From Tritrichomonas foetus (lineage: Eukaryota > Parabasalia > Tritrichomonadida > Tritrichomonadidae), in assembly GCA_001839685.1 (NCBI GenBank), contig MLAK01000024.1, positions 47,499-111,498 of the forward strand: a stretch of DNA of 64,000 nt, written 5' to 3'. Both the position numbers and the translations under genes were made by a program. This document shows, piece by piece, positions 1-10,161 of this stretch. Under the pieces are notes generated by a model that was given only the letters and a program-made list of their open reading frames with translations, was not told the DNA's origin and searched no databases. Numbering within the stretch: position 1 is the stretch's first letter; each line of letters starts with the position of its first letter.

Positions 1-256
1 ATCAATCATCATAGAGATCAATCATCATAGAGATCAATCATCATAGAGATCAATCATCATAGAGATCAATCATCATAGAGATCAATCATCATAGAGATCA
101 ATCATCATAGAGATCAATCATCATAGAGATCAATCATCATAGAGATCAATCATCATAGAGATCAATCATCATAGAGATCAATCATCATAAAGATTAATCA
201 TTATAGAGATCAATCATCATAGAGATTAATCATCATAGAGATTAATCATCATCGAG
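1..256. repeat. 16-bp tandem repeat (minisatellite) at left edge
   Basis: About sixteen head-to-tail copies of the 16-mer ATCAATCATCATAGAG. The first eleven are identical; the last five carry single substitutions, so the array decays toward its right end. It starts at base 1 and therefore continues beyond the window. It lies about 55 bp past the stop codon of the neighbouring minus-strand gene. There are no spacers, so this is a simple satellite. Confidence 0.97.
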
Positions 257-312
257 ATCAAAATCGTGTGTAAAAACGCTGCAACAAAAAATTAGAATAA
301 AAAAATTTTTAT

Positions 313-1548
313 TTATGGTAAGGAGATTTGCGCGTTTTCAGCCTTCAATTTCGCCTCCTCAGCCAACAGCCTGTCAATTTCGGCCGAAAGATCTTTTGAA
401 TCAGTTTGGATCTTGTTTCTGAGAACGTCGATTGGTGATTTGAGCACTTTTGCATCGTTTGCAATTGTTGCAGTTCCTTCCTTCAATTTTGCAATTTGTG
501 CTTCTTTTTCTTGATTTGACTTTTCAAGTTTTATGGTCACTTCATTCAACCTCTCAATTTCGAGCTTTGCAAGATCAAGCTTGTTTGCATCCTCTTCTTG
601 CATGGTCTTGATTTGAGTTTCACTTTCGTTGATGAGCATTTCTTCTTGTTGCAAAAATGTGCGGAGCTCATCATTTCGTGTCTGCTCTTCGTGGAGCTGC
701 TTTGTGAGGCCATCCTGCTGGTCTTCGGCTTGCGACATTTCGTTAATCGATGAGATGATCTTTTGTTCGAGCTCTTTGATGATATTGACTTGATTATCGC
801 ATTGGCTTTTTGTTGACTGTTGCTGCTCCATTGAGATCGGCTGATGGGTTGGAATCGACTGGATGGCTTTTTCGAGCTTTTCGAGCTCAGCATTCAAATT
901 GGCGGCTCCGTTGTCGGGATCTGGTAACGCAGTGAACTCGAATTGAATACCGGCACAAAGCTGAGTGTACGCCATAACGAGTGTTTGAACGCGCTGGAGA
1001 TCGATTTCAGCACGTGCGAATTTATCTTGTTTTGATAAAAATGTTGTCAAATTTTTGAATCGGGTTTGTGATATATCTTCTCTGAAAGTTCGAATATTTG
1101 AGTAGACGATACTGAGCTTTTTCAGAGAGGCCTCGTTTTGTTCTTCGAAATCTTGAACAAGTTTTTCTTTTTCATGCTCAAGCGCTGAGCAATCCATTGC
1201 TGTTTGAGAGGCGTGGCCTTCTTGCTTATGAACTTCTTCCAGAGCGAATTCGATTTTCTGGTTGATGATTCGAACTTCGGGTGTTGAATTTTGACGAGAA
1301 TTTTCACGAGCAGCGAGTGTTTCGCATTTGGCAGCAAGACGTTCGAGTTCGTTGACTTTTTTATCGAGATCCGCTTGGTTCATTTTGGCGGCGTTGGCCA
1401 AATCGTGAGTATCGGAGGCGAGTTTGATTTTGGCGGATATATCAGCAATATCTTTTTCGCTTTGGGCAATTGCTGTCTTAAGGGCTGATACATTGCGTTC
1501 AGCCTTGTAATAAGCTTGAATAAGGGACGCCTTAATATCTGTTGACAT
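313..1548 (-). CDS. Coiled-coil protein, 411 aa, function unknown
   Basis: Starts at ATG (1548) and ends in TAA. Almost the whole protein is made of charged heptad-like sequence rich in Glu, Lys, Gln, Leu and Ala, for example stretches such as NQEKEAQIAKLKEG near the C-terminus. This is expected of a long rod-like coiled coil. There is no signal peptide, membrane segment or catalytic motif. Its GC content is clearly higher than the surrounding intergenic DNA, supporting a real gene. Its role (cytoskeletal, scaffold or tether) cannot be assigned from sequence; similarity to SMC or tropomyosin-like proteins would be expected from composition alone. Downstream lies the 16-bp satellite; upstream is a gene-poor stretch of about 1.9 kb. 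Confidence 0.85.
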   Translation of the reverse strand: MSTDIKASLIQAYYKAERNVSALKTAIAQSEKDIADISAKIKLASDTHDLANAAKMNQADLDKKVNELERLAAKCETLAARENSRQNSTPEVRIINQKIEFALEEVHKQEGHASQTAMDCSALEHEKEKLVQDFEEQNEASLKKLSIVYSNIRTFREDISQTRFKNLTTFLSKQDKFARAEIDLQRVQTLVMAYTQLCAGIQFEFTALPDPDNGAANLNAELEKLEKAIQSIPTHQPISMEQQQSTKSQCDNQVNIIKELEQKIISSINEMSQAEDQQDGLTKQLHEEQTRNDELRTFLQQEEMLINESETQIKTMQEEDANKLDLAKLEIERLNEVTIKLEKSNQEKEAQIAKLKEGTATIANDAKVLKSPIDVLRNKIQTDSKDLSAEIDRLLAEEAKLKAENAQISLP

Positions 1549-3429
1549 TCGATAAAAAAACTCTCCTTTACACTTTTTTTTTGTTTTACTCTTTTCACTT
1601 TTTCATTATTTTACATTTTATTTGATAAGTTTTTTAACTTTTTCTTTATCATTTCACAACTTTTTTCCTTTTTATGAGATTTTTACGAAAGTGAATTATT
1701 TCAAAGGTTTATAATGGACTCATCATTGAAGTAAGATATAGAAATTTTTCAAATAGATCTAATCCTATCGAGTTTGATTTCAAAGTGAGTAAATAATCAT
1801 TAGAAAATATTCGAAATTTGAAATAATTTGTGTGAAATTAATCGAGAATGAGAACGATACATATGTGAAGTGTTTTTGTGAAAAATAAATCACAACTCAT
1901 TCAAAAAAGTCTATCACATAAAACAATAGGAAAATTAATCCGCCGATTTTTTTCGTCCAAAAATGGATCTATATATTATTGTTATACCATCGATCAAAGA
2001 GTTAATATTTGTGAGAATTCAAGTTCTCAGAAAAAGTAATAAAAAAAAAGTACACAACCTATGCTTCTACGCTTATGATTTTATTTNTATTTTCTNCATA
2101 NAATTAGNATNATTAAAAAATAATATANCCAAAATATTAANAGATTTTGTCTTTTTATTTTTGAGATATTCTTCGATTTAATAAAAAAAGCAATTTTTTT
2201 AGAAATACTTATTGTTTTGAATACATTATAATCGTCTATTCCATTGAAAATGAAAATCTACTTTTTTCCCACACATATGCGACATATCCTTGATTTTTGA
2301 GAGTATTTACATGGATAAGTTCCTTCAAAAGGATTTTAAGAAAGAAAAAAAAATTATGCCCAAAAAATAAGATTCTCAAATAATTTCAGAATTAAATTCA
2401 ATTTCCTTCTTTATTAATAAGAATGTTCATGATTTTGTGTGAGTTGAATACAATTGGTTCATTAGATTTTGATCAAATATCGAATTTTTTTTGAGAACGT
2501 AATTCTCGACAACCAAAAGACGAAAATGCTTTATAAATCGATGTTAATACATTCTGACGAAATTGTGCATGTTGGCAAAGTTTGAAAAAAAATCTAAGCA
2601 TCAATCTTTCGGAAAATTCAAATTCAATAAAATTGGTGTATTGCAAGATAAATTCGATAAAATTGTCCACATAGTAGGGATAATATAGAGAAATATTTGA
2701 GTAACTCTTTGATCTAGTGGAAAGGACTAAATCTTTCATCTGCCTGGAGATTTTAGAAATAACGTGTAATTTCGAAAATAGTAATCAAGCGAATTTTGGC
2801 ATTTTTTATTGGTTGAGATCTATTCAGCAAAAATTCGTTGCTGTAAATTAAGCATCAGAGAGTCGGGAAGTTGTTTCCAAGATTCGAAAAAGTTCAGTTC
2901 ATTTAATGAAAATAAACGTATTTCCAGGTTGTGTACTTTTAATAAAAAGCTTCATTTTATCATGAAAAAGAAGCAACCTTATGAGTGGAAACGAGCACAA
3001 AATATTTTACTGCATAAAACGCTTTTATTTTACTTATTTATTCGTTAAAAAATAAATTCAAAATTAGATGTCGATCATTATTATTCGCTTTGAAATCATT
3101 GTAATATATGAATTTCAAAAGGTTTTGAGAAAGGATCTCGATTGTAATTCTATCGGAGCCATATTATCAATGTACATCGTTAACAAGATAATAATTTTTT
3201 CACCTTTGGAATAAATTTCACCTTCATCGTCTCATTAATTGAATTGAATGATTTCGTGAATTTGTGAAAAAATGCAATAGATTATTTCAGCGTTTATCTG
3301 GTCATTGATTTCGTATTCTTTATTTTAAACTTACGAATGAATGATATGATTTTTCAGTTTAAAATAAAGAATAATAATAAAAAATGGTTTAATCACGAAT
3401 TTCAAAATATCAAATTTGATATTGGTTGA
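1549..3429. other. Gene-poor AT-rich interval
   Basis: No convincing gene. Short open frames exist, including one of 88 codons on the minus strand (2473-2739) and one of 79 codons on the plus strand (2809-3048), but neither shows a recognisable domain. A cluster of ambiguous bases lies at about 2087-2141. A perfect inverted repeat at 3315-3372 is listed separately. Confidence 0.6.
3315..3372. repeat. Perfect 17-bp inverted repeat (hairpin) 3' of a BTB gene
   Basis: ATTCTTTATTTTAAACT (3315-3331) is matched exactly by its reverse complement at 3356-3372, with a 24-base loop. It lies 58 bp downstream of the stop codon of the minus-strand BTB-F5/8C gene, so its transcript would carry an AT-rich stem-loop in or just past the 3' UTR. 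It could also be a relic of a tiny inverted-repeat element. No function is shown. Confidence 0.7.
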
Positions 3430-4707
3430 TTATTTAATAAGTCCCATTAATCTACATTTGGTGATTTCATATTTCTGATAATTTTTTTGTGATTTCTGTC
3501 CTGATGAACTGGATGATTCATCACCAGATCCAAGACATTCAAAACGCTCAAGATTATCATTACGTTCAAAATTAAGACGAATAAATTTATATTTCGTCCT
3601 AGATTTAGGAAGTTGATATTCATACCATTGATCTCGTTTCATTGGATTCTTTAAAACATCAATAAGGAAATAATTCTTTTCATCATTTGAACCTGAAAGA
3701 GAAAGTTCAACACCAGTAGTTGATTGATGAATTAAAAGAATTTTTCGTATGATAACTGATCGATTAAAAAAATTAAATTCGATCCATTGTGGTTTTGATT
3801 TTAGTAGAACAAATGAAACGAAAGTTTCATTGTCAGGGAAAATAATATTATATATATCACTATGAGAATTACTTGATGAAACAAAATTTTTTCTTCCATG
3901 TAAAACAATTGAATCAAGTGATTTAATGTACTTGTTGATTAAATAATCATATATATCTGGATAAAATCGATGACAATCATTTACTGGAGAAACAGGAAGT
4001 TCAAGACGACGAATAAGTGAATGCCAAATTTGATTCGTGATTATTCCAAAGTTATATTGATTCAAAAATTCGGATATTTTCGTGGAACTTAAATTTTCAA
4101 ATTTAATACATTCAAATAATTCTTCATAACCTTCACCAAATTCACATATTTGTAAATATAATAAATCTTCATCGGAAATTTGGAGGGAATCATGTGTTAA
4201 AATAAGTTTTAATATTGAAACATCAAGTTTCTTCAAATCTTCATTCGAAAAAATTTCATAATTCTTACTGATAAATGCAATTTCTTCGTCACAATTATAA
4301 TTAGAACTATACTAATAATTTAAACGACTCATAACATTTTCTTCATTCAAATCGTCATATGAATGAATAACTTTTAATCCAAGTTCATCATTTTCTAAAA
4401 CTTTAGAAAGATCAACAAGAAGATTTTGATTCTGTTCATTCATAATAATTTCTTCTCCCCCAAATAATTGTGAAAGAAGATGTTCAAAATATGATACTGT
4501 GATATGATTTTTTGAAATAATTTTTAAAAAGTCTTCAAAATAAATGCATTCAATTGTTGAATCATTAATTAGTAGTTTTTGAATTTTTGATGAAAGAAAT
4601 GAAGCTGAAAAACGATTACATAAAAATTCATGATTTCCAAAAATAAGTTTCAAATCTTTGCTATTTAATGTTTCAATTCTTCCAAGTCCTTTATAAGACA
4701 ATACCAT
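3430..4707 (-). pseudogene. BTB domain - F5/8C-like protein interrupted by an in-frame TAG
   Basis: Two open frames lie in the same reading frame: residues 1-131 (4707-4315) and a 3' part ending at 3430. They are separated only by TAG at 4312-4314. The codons between that stop and the first downstream Met (4236) stay open and read as protein. The N-terminal part has a divergent BTB/POZ domain (motif KDLKLIFGNHEFLCNRF near residues 17-33), followed by a BACK-like helical region. The C-terminal part (roughly 3450-3880) resembles the beta-sandwich of F5/8-type-C (discoidin) modules, with WYEYQLP and YKFIRLNFERN strands. This architecture is abundant in trichomonads. The TAG could be a true inactivating mutation, a base-call error or a readthrough codon; one base distinguishes it from a sense codon. 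A short Ser-rich tail precedes the final stop. Confidence 0.72.
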
Positions 4708-4812
4708 TTTCGGAATTTCTTTTGGTTTTTCAAATATTTTTTCTTCTTCTTGAATATTTTTTTTATTCTTCTCATCTTTCTCTGAGTTTGGTGAAGTGTC
4801 TTCTGAATCATC

Positions 4813-5391
4813 TTATGAATTGCCTTGAGTAGTATTTTGAGCATTGTTTCCTAATGAGTTACTTTCAGAATCATTTTTGTTGAGCCGATGAATTTCTTGG
4901 AAGAATAAAGAGAATGCTTCTTCAATGTTAATGTTGTCTTTGGCTGACAGTTCGAAGTATCTGAAATTGTGATTTTGGGCGAATTCATTGATTTCATATT
5001 CGACAAAATGACTCTCTTCATCACTTTTGTTTCCAACCAAAAAAATTACAGGATCTGATGAATTGAGAAGCCTGATATATTCAAGCCAACGATTTATATC
5101 TATAAAACTTTTCCTGTCGGTGAGATCAAAAACAATGATGACACCATGGACAATCTTGAAATAATTAATGACGATATTTCTGAAGCGATCTTGGCCAGAC
5201 GTGTCCCAAATGACAAATTTAACTGTTTCCCCTTCAATTGGGACGAGGTGAGCCTTATATTCGATCCCAATTGTTGGTAGATTATTGTTTGAAAAAGTTT
5301 GCTTGTATAAACGTTGAAGTATTGATGTCTTTCCAACACCGGAATTACCTACAATGGCAACACTGTATGCTGCAGCGAAATTATCATTCAT
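4813..5391 (-). CDS. Rab-like small GTPase without C-terminal cysteines
   Basis: A 192-aa Ras-superfamily GTPase, most like Rabs, expected to switch between GDP and GTP in membrane traffic. Visible G motifs: GNSGVGKT (15-22, P-loop), Thr40 in switch I (PTIGIEYK), WDTSGQ (62-67, Ser replacing the usual Ala), NKSD (121-124) and SAK (149-151). The tail is polar (Asn, Ser, Gln-rich) and ends without any Cys, so normal Rab geranylgeranylation is not predicted. The next 35 codons after its TAA (4813-4815) remain open in the same frame and run into the BTB start at 4707. That linker is acidic and Lys/Glu-rich. The simplest reading is two separate genes only 105 bp apart; a former Rab-BTB fusion is an alternative. 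Confidence 0.93.
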   Translation of the reverse strand: MNDNFAAAYSVAIVGNSGVGKTSILQRLYKQTFSNNNLPTIGIEYKAHLVPIEGETVKFVIWDTSGQDRFRNIVINYFKIVHGVIIVFDLTDRKSFIDINRWLEYIRLLNSSDPVIFLVGNKSDEESHFVEYEINEFAQNHNFRYFELSAKDNINIEEAFSLFFQEIHRLNKNDSESNSLGNNAQNTTQGNS

Positions 5392-5399
5392 TTTTCAAC

Positions 5400-6510
5400 T
5401 TCTTTCAAGTCAAATTTGACAATCTTTGAAAAAGTGAAACTCAATTCGCTTGAGTGAAGTGTCGCGTTTTTTCTATTCAATTCTTTACTGTGAATTGTGG
5501 GAAAGGCAAATTCAATTTCTTTGTTTATTCAAAAATAAAAAAAAAGATTAAATTTGAGAATATCTTATAAAATATATGGCTTGCATGAATAAATACTGAA
5601 TTTATGTAATTTGAAAAACAATTCTCATATGTTTATTGTATTTATAAAACACTCAAAATTATTTTGTCATCTGATTTAATTATTTACTTATTCAAAAATG
5701 TTCAAAACATTAAATATACATTGAGAAAAGAACGTAAAAGCTTCAAATTAATGCACTTATTATTTTATTCTATGAATTGATATTTCTATAAAAAATCATT
5801 CCATTTAAAATAAAGAAAAGAATCATAAATTGAAAAATAAAAACAATGTTTTGAAAATTGATATCAATATTTTGACGTTGAAGGATAAAAATATAGAAAA
5901 TTAACCATAACTGTTAGGAATTATAAAAATTGATTTTCATCAATTTCACAAAGATATCAATATTTGATGTTTCATTAAATATGCTAATAATTGATAAAGA
6001 TGTTAAATTATTTATTTCATTGGAATGATTGAAATTAATGGAATTGGTAAAATATTAAATGAATTCTGGATGATAATATTCAATAGAAGCAAATAATTTT
6101 TTCATCAAAATCTAATTTGTTGTTGATACCATCTTCCATTAATTCGAATTTTTCCTGAATTTTTTTATAATCTTTTTTATTAACTTGATTGATGTAATGA
6201 ATACAAAGTAGAAAAAGATTTCATCATCAATTTTTGTGATTTTTAAAATTAAAAGTGAAATATCAAAAATCCCTTTTTCAATAAGAGAAAGTCGAAAATG
6301 TTTGTTTGATTTGAAAAGAAAAAATGATGGAAATTGATGGATTGACGTTTTATAAGAATGTTTTAAAATCAATTCTTTAAAAATAATGAAAAAGATTTCT
6401 TGCCTTTATGAACTTAATTCTTCATCTTTTGTTACGTTCAATTCAATGATCCAAAGAGTCTTTTCATCTTCCATGGTTTCTATGTATAGTAAATCTAAAT
6501 TATATATCAT
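5400..6510 (-). pseudogene. Decayed DUF3447/ankyrin-type gene remnants
   Basis: Minus-strand translation from ATG at 6508-6510 gives about 35 residues and a stop. It continues in frame at 6372-6139 with phrases such as FKSNKHFRLSLIEKGIFD and KITKIDDEIFFYF, the style of the DUF3447 region that precedes ankyrin repeats in trichomonad proteins. Farther on (about 6110-5750) short open stretches include NIDINFQN and NIDIFVKL, which resemble ankyrin-repeat ends, but are broken by many stops. I infer one or more dead ankyrin-type genes. The assignment rests on remembered family flavour, not an alignment. From 5400 to about 5750 I see only AT-rich sequence. Confidence 0.5.
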
Positions 6511-7156
6511 AGTTGTCCATTTCACGATGTTTGTTTATTACTCAATACTGTGATAAATAATCTAATAGTAATCGCAACATTTTTGTCAGTTTATCTGTTC
6601 TTATATCATATTGAATCTATCATAGCGTCATGATTTCACAAAATATTTTTTAGAAATAATTTGATAATATATTCAATATATATAACTATAATATATTGTA
6701 AAATATAGTTTTAAGATGGGATGAAATTGGGTTTCTTTTCTTGATATCACAAGTCCACTGTTTATTGTTATTATGACTACTATCATGCATGAAATGTCTA
6801 AAATCAAACATTGTTATTGATGCTAGATATTTAATAACATTTTATGATTTTTTCTTTTAAATACTTTCATTGAGATCTATAATAGATGATCTATACTTTG
6901 TTATCTTGAATATTTATACGATTATCATATCTTTTGACTATTTGCTATTATTTAATTAATCTAATGATTCAACAACCCTTAGATCATATTCAATTCATAG
7001 TTATTGACCAATTAAATCATTAAAAAGTTATTTAACTATCATAAAAAATTTTTTCCGTGATTATATGGTTGGGAATTCGGAATTAAAGACCATATAAATG
7101 CGGAAAAAGTTGAAGAAATAATTCAAAAAAATTGGTTTTCTATCGTTTTGTAAACT
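6511..7156. other. AT-rich intergenic interval
   Basis: About 650 bp with no open frame of note, no recognisable protein remnant and no repeat. It leads into the promoter of the NTPase-like gene. Confidence 0.6.
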
Positions 7157-7169
7157 TCACAAATCATTT
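7157..7169 (+). promoter_or_regulatory. Initiator-like box TCACAAATCATTT
   Basis: TCACAAATCATTT lies 6 bp before the ATG at 7176. It fits the general trichomonad initiator idea (TCA followed by a pyrimidine or A/T, close to the ATG) and shares the TCAC...TCATT arrangement seen at 13082 and 55856. Inferred by position and pattern only. Confidence 0.5.
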
Positions 7170-7175
7170 GCTGAA

Positions 7176-8927
7176 ATGAATCCCAATCGCTCAGCACCTT
7201 TTGTCTTTATTCAACGCCGTGGAAAGAATGAGCGACCACTTAGAATCCCTTTAGAACGCACCATGCCAGCATTAATCGAAAGCTGCATTTCAGCATTACA
7301 TTATCCAGACGATACGCCAACATTAACGCTTTACAACGAAGATGGCGAGCAGATTTCCAACATCAAAAATGTTTTACCCGACATGCTTCTTTTAGTTTCG
7401 AACGCGCCGCCCGAAAATCACGATCAAAAATCTCGATATTCAAATCGCCAAAACGGAGGAAATTCAAATCACAATTGGAATGATGATTCTAGTAGTAGTG
7501 ATTATGAAAACGACGAAAATGAAGCAGATGACGACTTTTTAGATTATCTCGAAAGCGACGATGAAACTAGTTTTAATACAACAAATCGCAAAAATAACGA
7601 CGGCAAAAGTTCTAAAACAATTCAAATGAACGGAAGAGAACATCGGAAGCAATTTCGAAAAATCGCGGTCGATCGTGAAAACCTCATAATTCATTCAATT
7701 TATTCACAATACGTCGGAAAATACTTTCACAACAATAGCAGCAATATCGATAGCTCCAATTTTTCGCATTTTATTCAGCAAATTATCACATCCGGACTAT
7801 ACAGTGCGCCAGGAGGCTCGTCGGTCGGCCTCTCATTTCGTACAGTTCTTTTGGGTCCTCCGCAGTCAGGAAAGTCGACATTGTTGAAAATTTTATCGAG
7901 AGAAATATATCAGCAAATTTACCAACTCGGCGAGATGAGAGAAACGTTTATGTTTACTGTAGATTTCCGTGAGATTAAAAATGAGCTTAATGCAACAGCT
8001 TCTTTATATCGAAGTCTTATCAATACATTAGTCGACCAAATAGCCATTCAATATCCACTCTTAAAAGTTTTGCCGCCAAAAGATACAAATTATAGAAAAT
8101 TCAATAAAAATGCCAGCTTAAACTTCATTAGAGAATTCCTTCTCCAATTTGCGGAATTCAATGGTAAGTTTGAACCACTTTCTTCCAAGTTTCCTCACCA
8201 AGAGCCTTTTATGACAATTTCCGCATCATTAAACTCCCTTGGAGCATGTCTTTCAGAATCTGCGCAAGATAGAAAGTCATTAAAAGGCTTTTTCAATGAC
8301 CTGGCCATACTTCCTCTCAAAATTTCCCAGATTTTCGGTTTTTCTAAAGTTCACTTCACTTTTGATCATGTTGATGAAGCTGACCTTGATTTAAACACCG
8401 GAAAAGGTCATATCTCACTCTCATCATTCATTAAACTCATGTTATCAACAGGAACCTTTGTGATTTCCTGTAGTGATGAACATCACATGTATGATATTTG
8501 TGAATCAGTTGACAACGATGATATTGATCTGAAAACATCATCATCTTTCGTTTCATGTATTGATACATTTGATGAAGCACCAACTTGTGATTTCCACTTT
8601 GAATTGAATTTTGAAGACATTCCAAAACCTATCATTCTACAAATTGAAGACTGTGGTGGCTGTGGTGGCTATATTTCCAAATGGGAACGAATCATGGATA
8701 TTTGTCATCCAGTTGTCCAAAATATGATTCAATCACCGAAAAAGAAAAACATTGAATCAAGAATCATTGAAAAAGCGAAATTGAAAGCAATTTTGCTCCT
8801 TCGCCAACTTGCGCCAATGTTGCTTGCGGATCAAGATCCGAAAACACAAGTTGCGGAAGAGATAACATCGGAGTTGATATCTTTTGAACTTGTTGTGAAT
8901 GGAAATGGCGATAGATCAAGAAAATAG
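7176..8927 (+). CDS. P-loop NTPase-like protein, 583 aa
   Basis: Three parts are visible. Residues 1-85 look like a small ubiquitin/doublecortin-like beta fold (PLRIPLERTMPALIESC). Residues about 88-150 form an acidic Ser/Asp/Glu/Asn-rich linker. Residues about 160 onward form a P-loop NTPase domain with Walker A GPPQSGKST near residues 227-235, then a strand FMFTVDFREIK and a Walker-B-like FTFDHVDEAD. The NTPase part resembles STAND/AAA-type ATPases used as signalling switches, but no family is recognised with certainty. Starts at ATG, ends TAG. There is no signal peptide or membrane segment. A cytosolic regulatory role is plausible but unproven. Confidence 0.85.
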   Translation: MNPNRSAPFVFIQRRGKNERPLRIPLERTMPALIESCISALHYPDDTPTLTLYNEDGEQISNIKNVLPDMLLLVSNAPPENHDQKSRYSNRQNGGNSNHNWNDDSSSSDYENDENEADDDFLDYLESDDETSFNTTNRKNNDGKSSKTIQMNGREHRKQFRKIAVDRENLIIHSIYSQYVGKYFHNNSSNIDSSNFSHFIQQIITSGLYSAPGGSSVGLSFRTVLLGPPQSGKSTLLKILSREIYQQIYQLGEMRETFMFTVDFREIKNELNATASLYRSLINTLVDQIAIQYPLLKVLPPKDTNYRKFNKNASLNFIREFLLQFAEFNGKFEPLSSKFPHQEPFMTISASLNSLGACLSESAQDRKSLKGFFNDLAILPLKISQIFGFSKVHFTFDHVDEADLDLNTGKGHISLSSFIKLMLSTGTFVISCSDEHHMYDICESVDNDDIDLKTSSSFVSCIDTFDEAPTCDFHFELNFEDIPKPIILQIEDCGGCGGYISKWERIMDICHPVVQNMIQSPKKKNIESRIIEKAKLKAILLLRQLAPMLLADQDPKTQVAEEITSELISFELVVNGNGDRSRK

Positions 8928-8973
8928 ATTTTAATGTAAACGATAATGATTTTCTTTTCTTTCTTTTATATGT

Positions 8974-10078
8974 TTATTTGGAAATAATATCATTTACTTT
9001 GTTTCTTTCTAGAGGAGTGTTTTTAAGACATCTTTTCTGAATTGAAGAAATAATCTTTAAGTTTGGATCTTTATCGGAACAAGTAAAATATATTCAATAA
9101 TCTTCCCAAAGGAATAAATATCTGTTGGATTGTCAATATCATGAAATAATAATTCTGGTAATGAAAAGCTAGAATTACTCGCATATTTTGTGTAATATTT
9201 GTCTTCAAGTCAACGAGCGTGTTAAAAATCTGAAATATAAAAATGAAAATCATGGTCCATTAAAATACTGTTCGGATTGATGTCTCGATTAATTAATTTA
9301 TTTTGATGTAATATATTGATTCCTTTGATGATATCTAACAAACCACAAAGTTTCATTTTATTTGATAATGGATTAGATTTCTTTAGTTGTGATTATGAAC
9401 CTTCACTCATAATTTCAAGAACAAAATATTTTTCATTATCAATGAAATATTCTCCATAATAATGAACCAAATATGGATTTCAATTTTAAGCAATTTCTTT
9501 CTTCCGTTCAACATTTAATATATGTCTACAGTCTTCATCAAATATTTTAAGAGCAACAACTGAAAATGTTTCAAGATAAATTCCAAAATGAACTTTAGCG
9601 TTAGTTTCCAATTCTTGTGTAATTCGGTGAAATTTCAAAAATTTGTTTTGTGATTTTCTTTATCATCTTTATTCATTTGTGAGAAATATGATCTAATTTT
9701 AAAATTTTTTGATGAGAAATAAAATCGCTTGATTTGGAAAAGAAAAAGAGTAAAAATTGTGTTTTCTAATAGCGATGATCCATATATTAAATAAAAGTTG
9801 TTTCGAAGATATAAAAAATAAATATCAGCATCGTTTTCGATTTCTGTATCTTGTTGAGAACAAAGACAAAGTTTTGGAAAAAGATTCTCGTTATATCTTT
9901 TTGGATGGACTGGATAAACATGATTTTTATTGAGTGAACAATAATGATGCAATTTTAAAAGTAAAGGGGATACATTAATACTTGTCAATCCGCTAAAGTT
10001 ATTATAACTTAGTACTATTATTGAAATATGAGAGTTTACTGTGAATAATATTTCACTTGATAAATTTTTGTTAATCAA
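8974..10078 (-). pseudogene. Decayed protein kinase gene
   Basis: Minus-strand translation of about 9660-9060 reads as a Ser/Thr or TKL-type kinase broken by at least five stop codons. Landmarks in order: VVALKIFDED (VAIK lysine), HYYGEYFIDNEKYFVLEIMSEG (hinge region), INRDINPNSIL (catalytic loop; HRD has become NRD), FYISDF followed by a stop (DFG region), SLPELLFHDIDNPTDIYSFGK (APE/DxW region). After a frameshift the tail SSIQKRCLKNTPLER is still readable, with a stop near 8974. Upstream, an open frame at 10078-9635 contains FYLIYGSSLLENTIFTLFLFQ and probably encodes the N-terminal non-kinase region. Several independent lesions make this a dead gene rather than a sequencing error. Confidence 0.8.
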
Positions 10079-10161
10079 AATCGAGATAATTTGGCAGTAG
10101 AATTTGACTGTTATGACAAAAAAAATTATTCTATGGCGACCGTTAATATCATTTTAACAAG

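Noticed and set aside
1..256. CRISPR array
   Set aside because: Repeats are contiguous with no spacers, and the genome is eukaryotic.
2473..3048. 88- and 79-codon frames as small genes
   Set aside because: No motif, no promoter-like box, and composition like the surrounding noncoding DNA.
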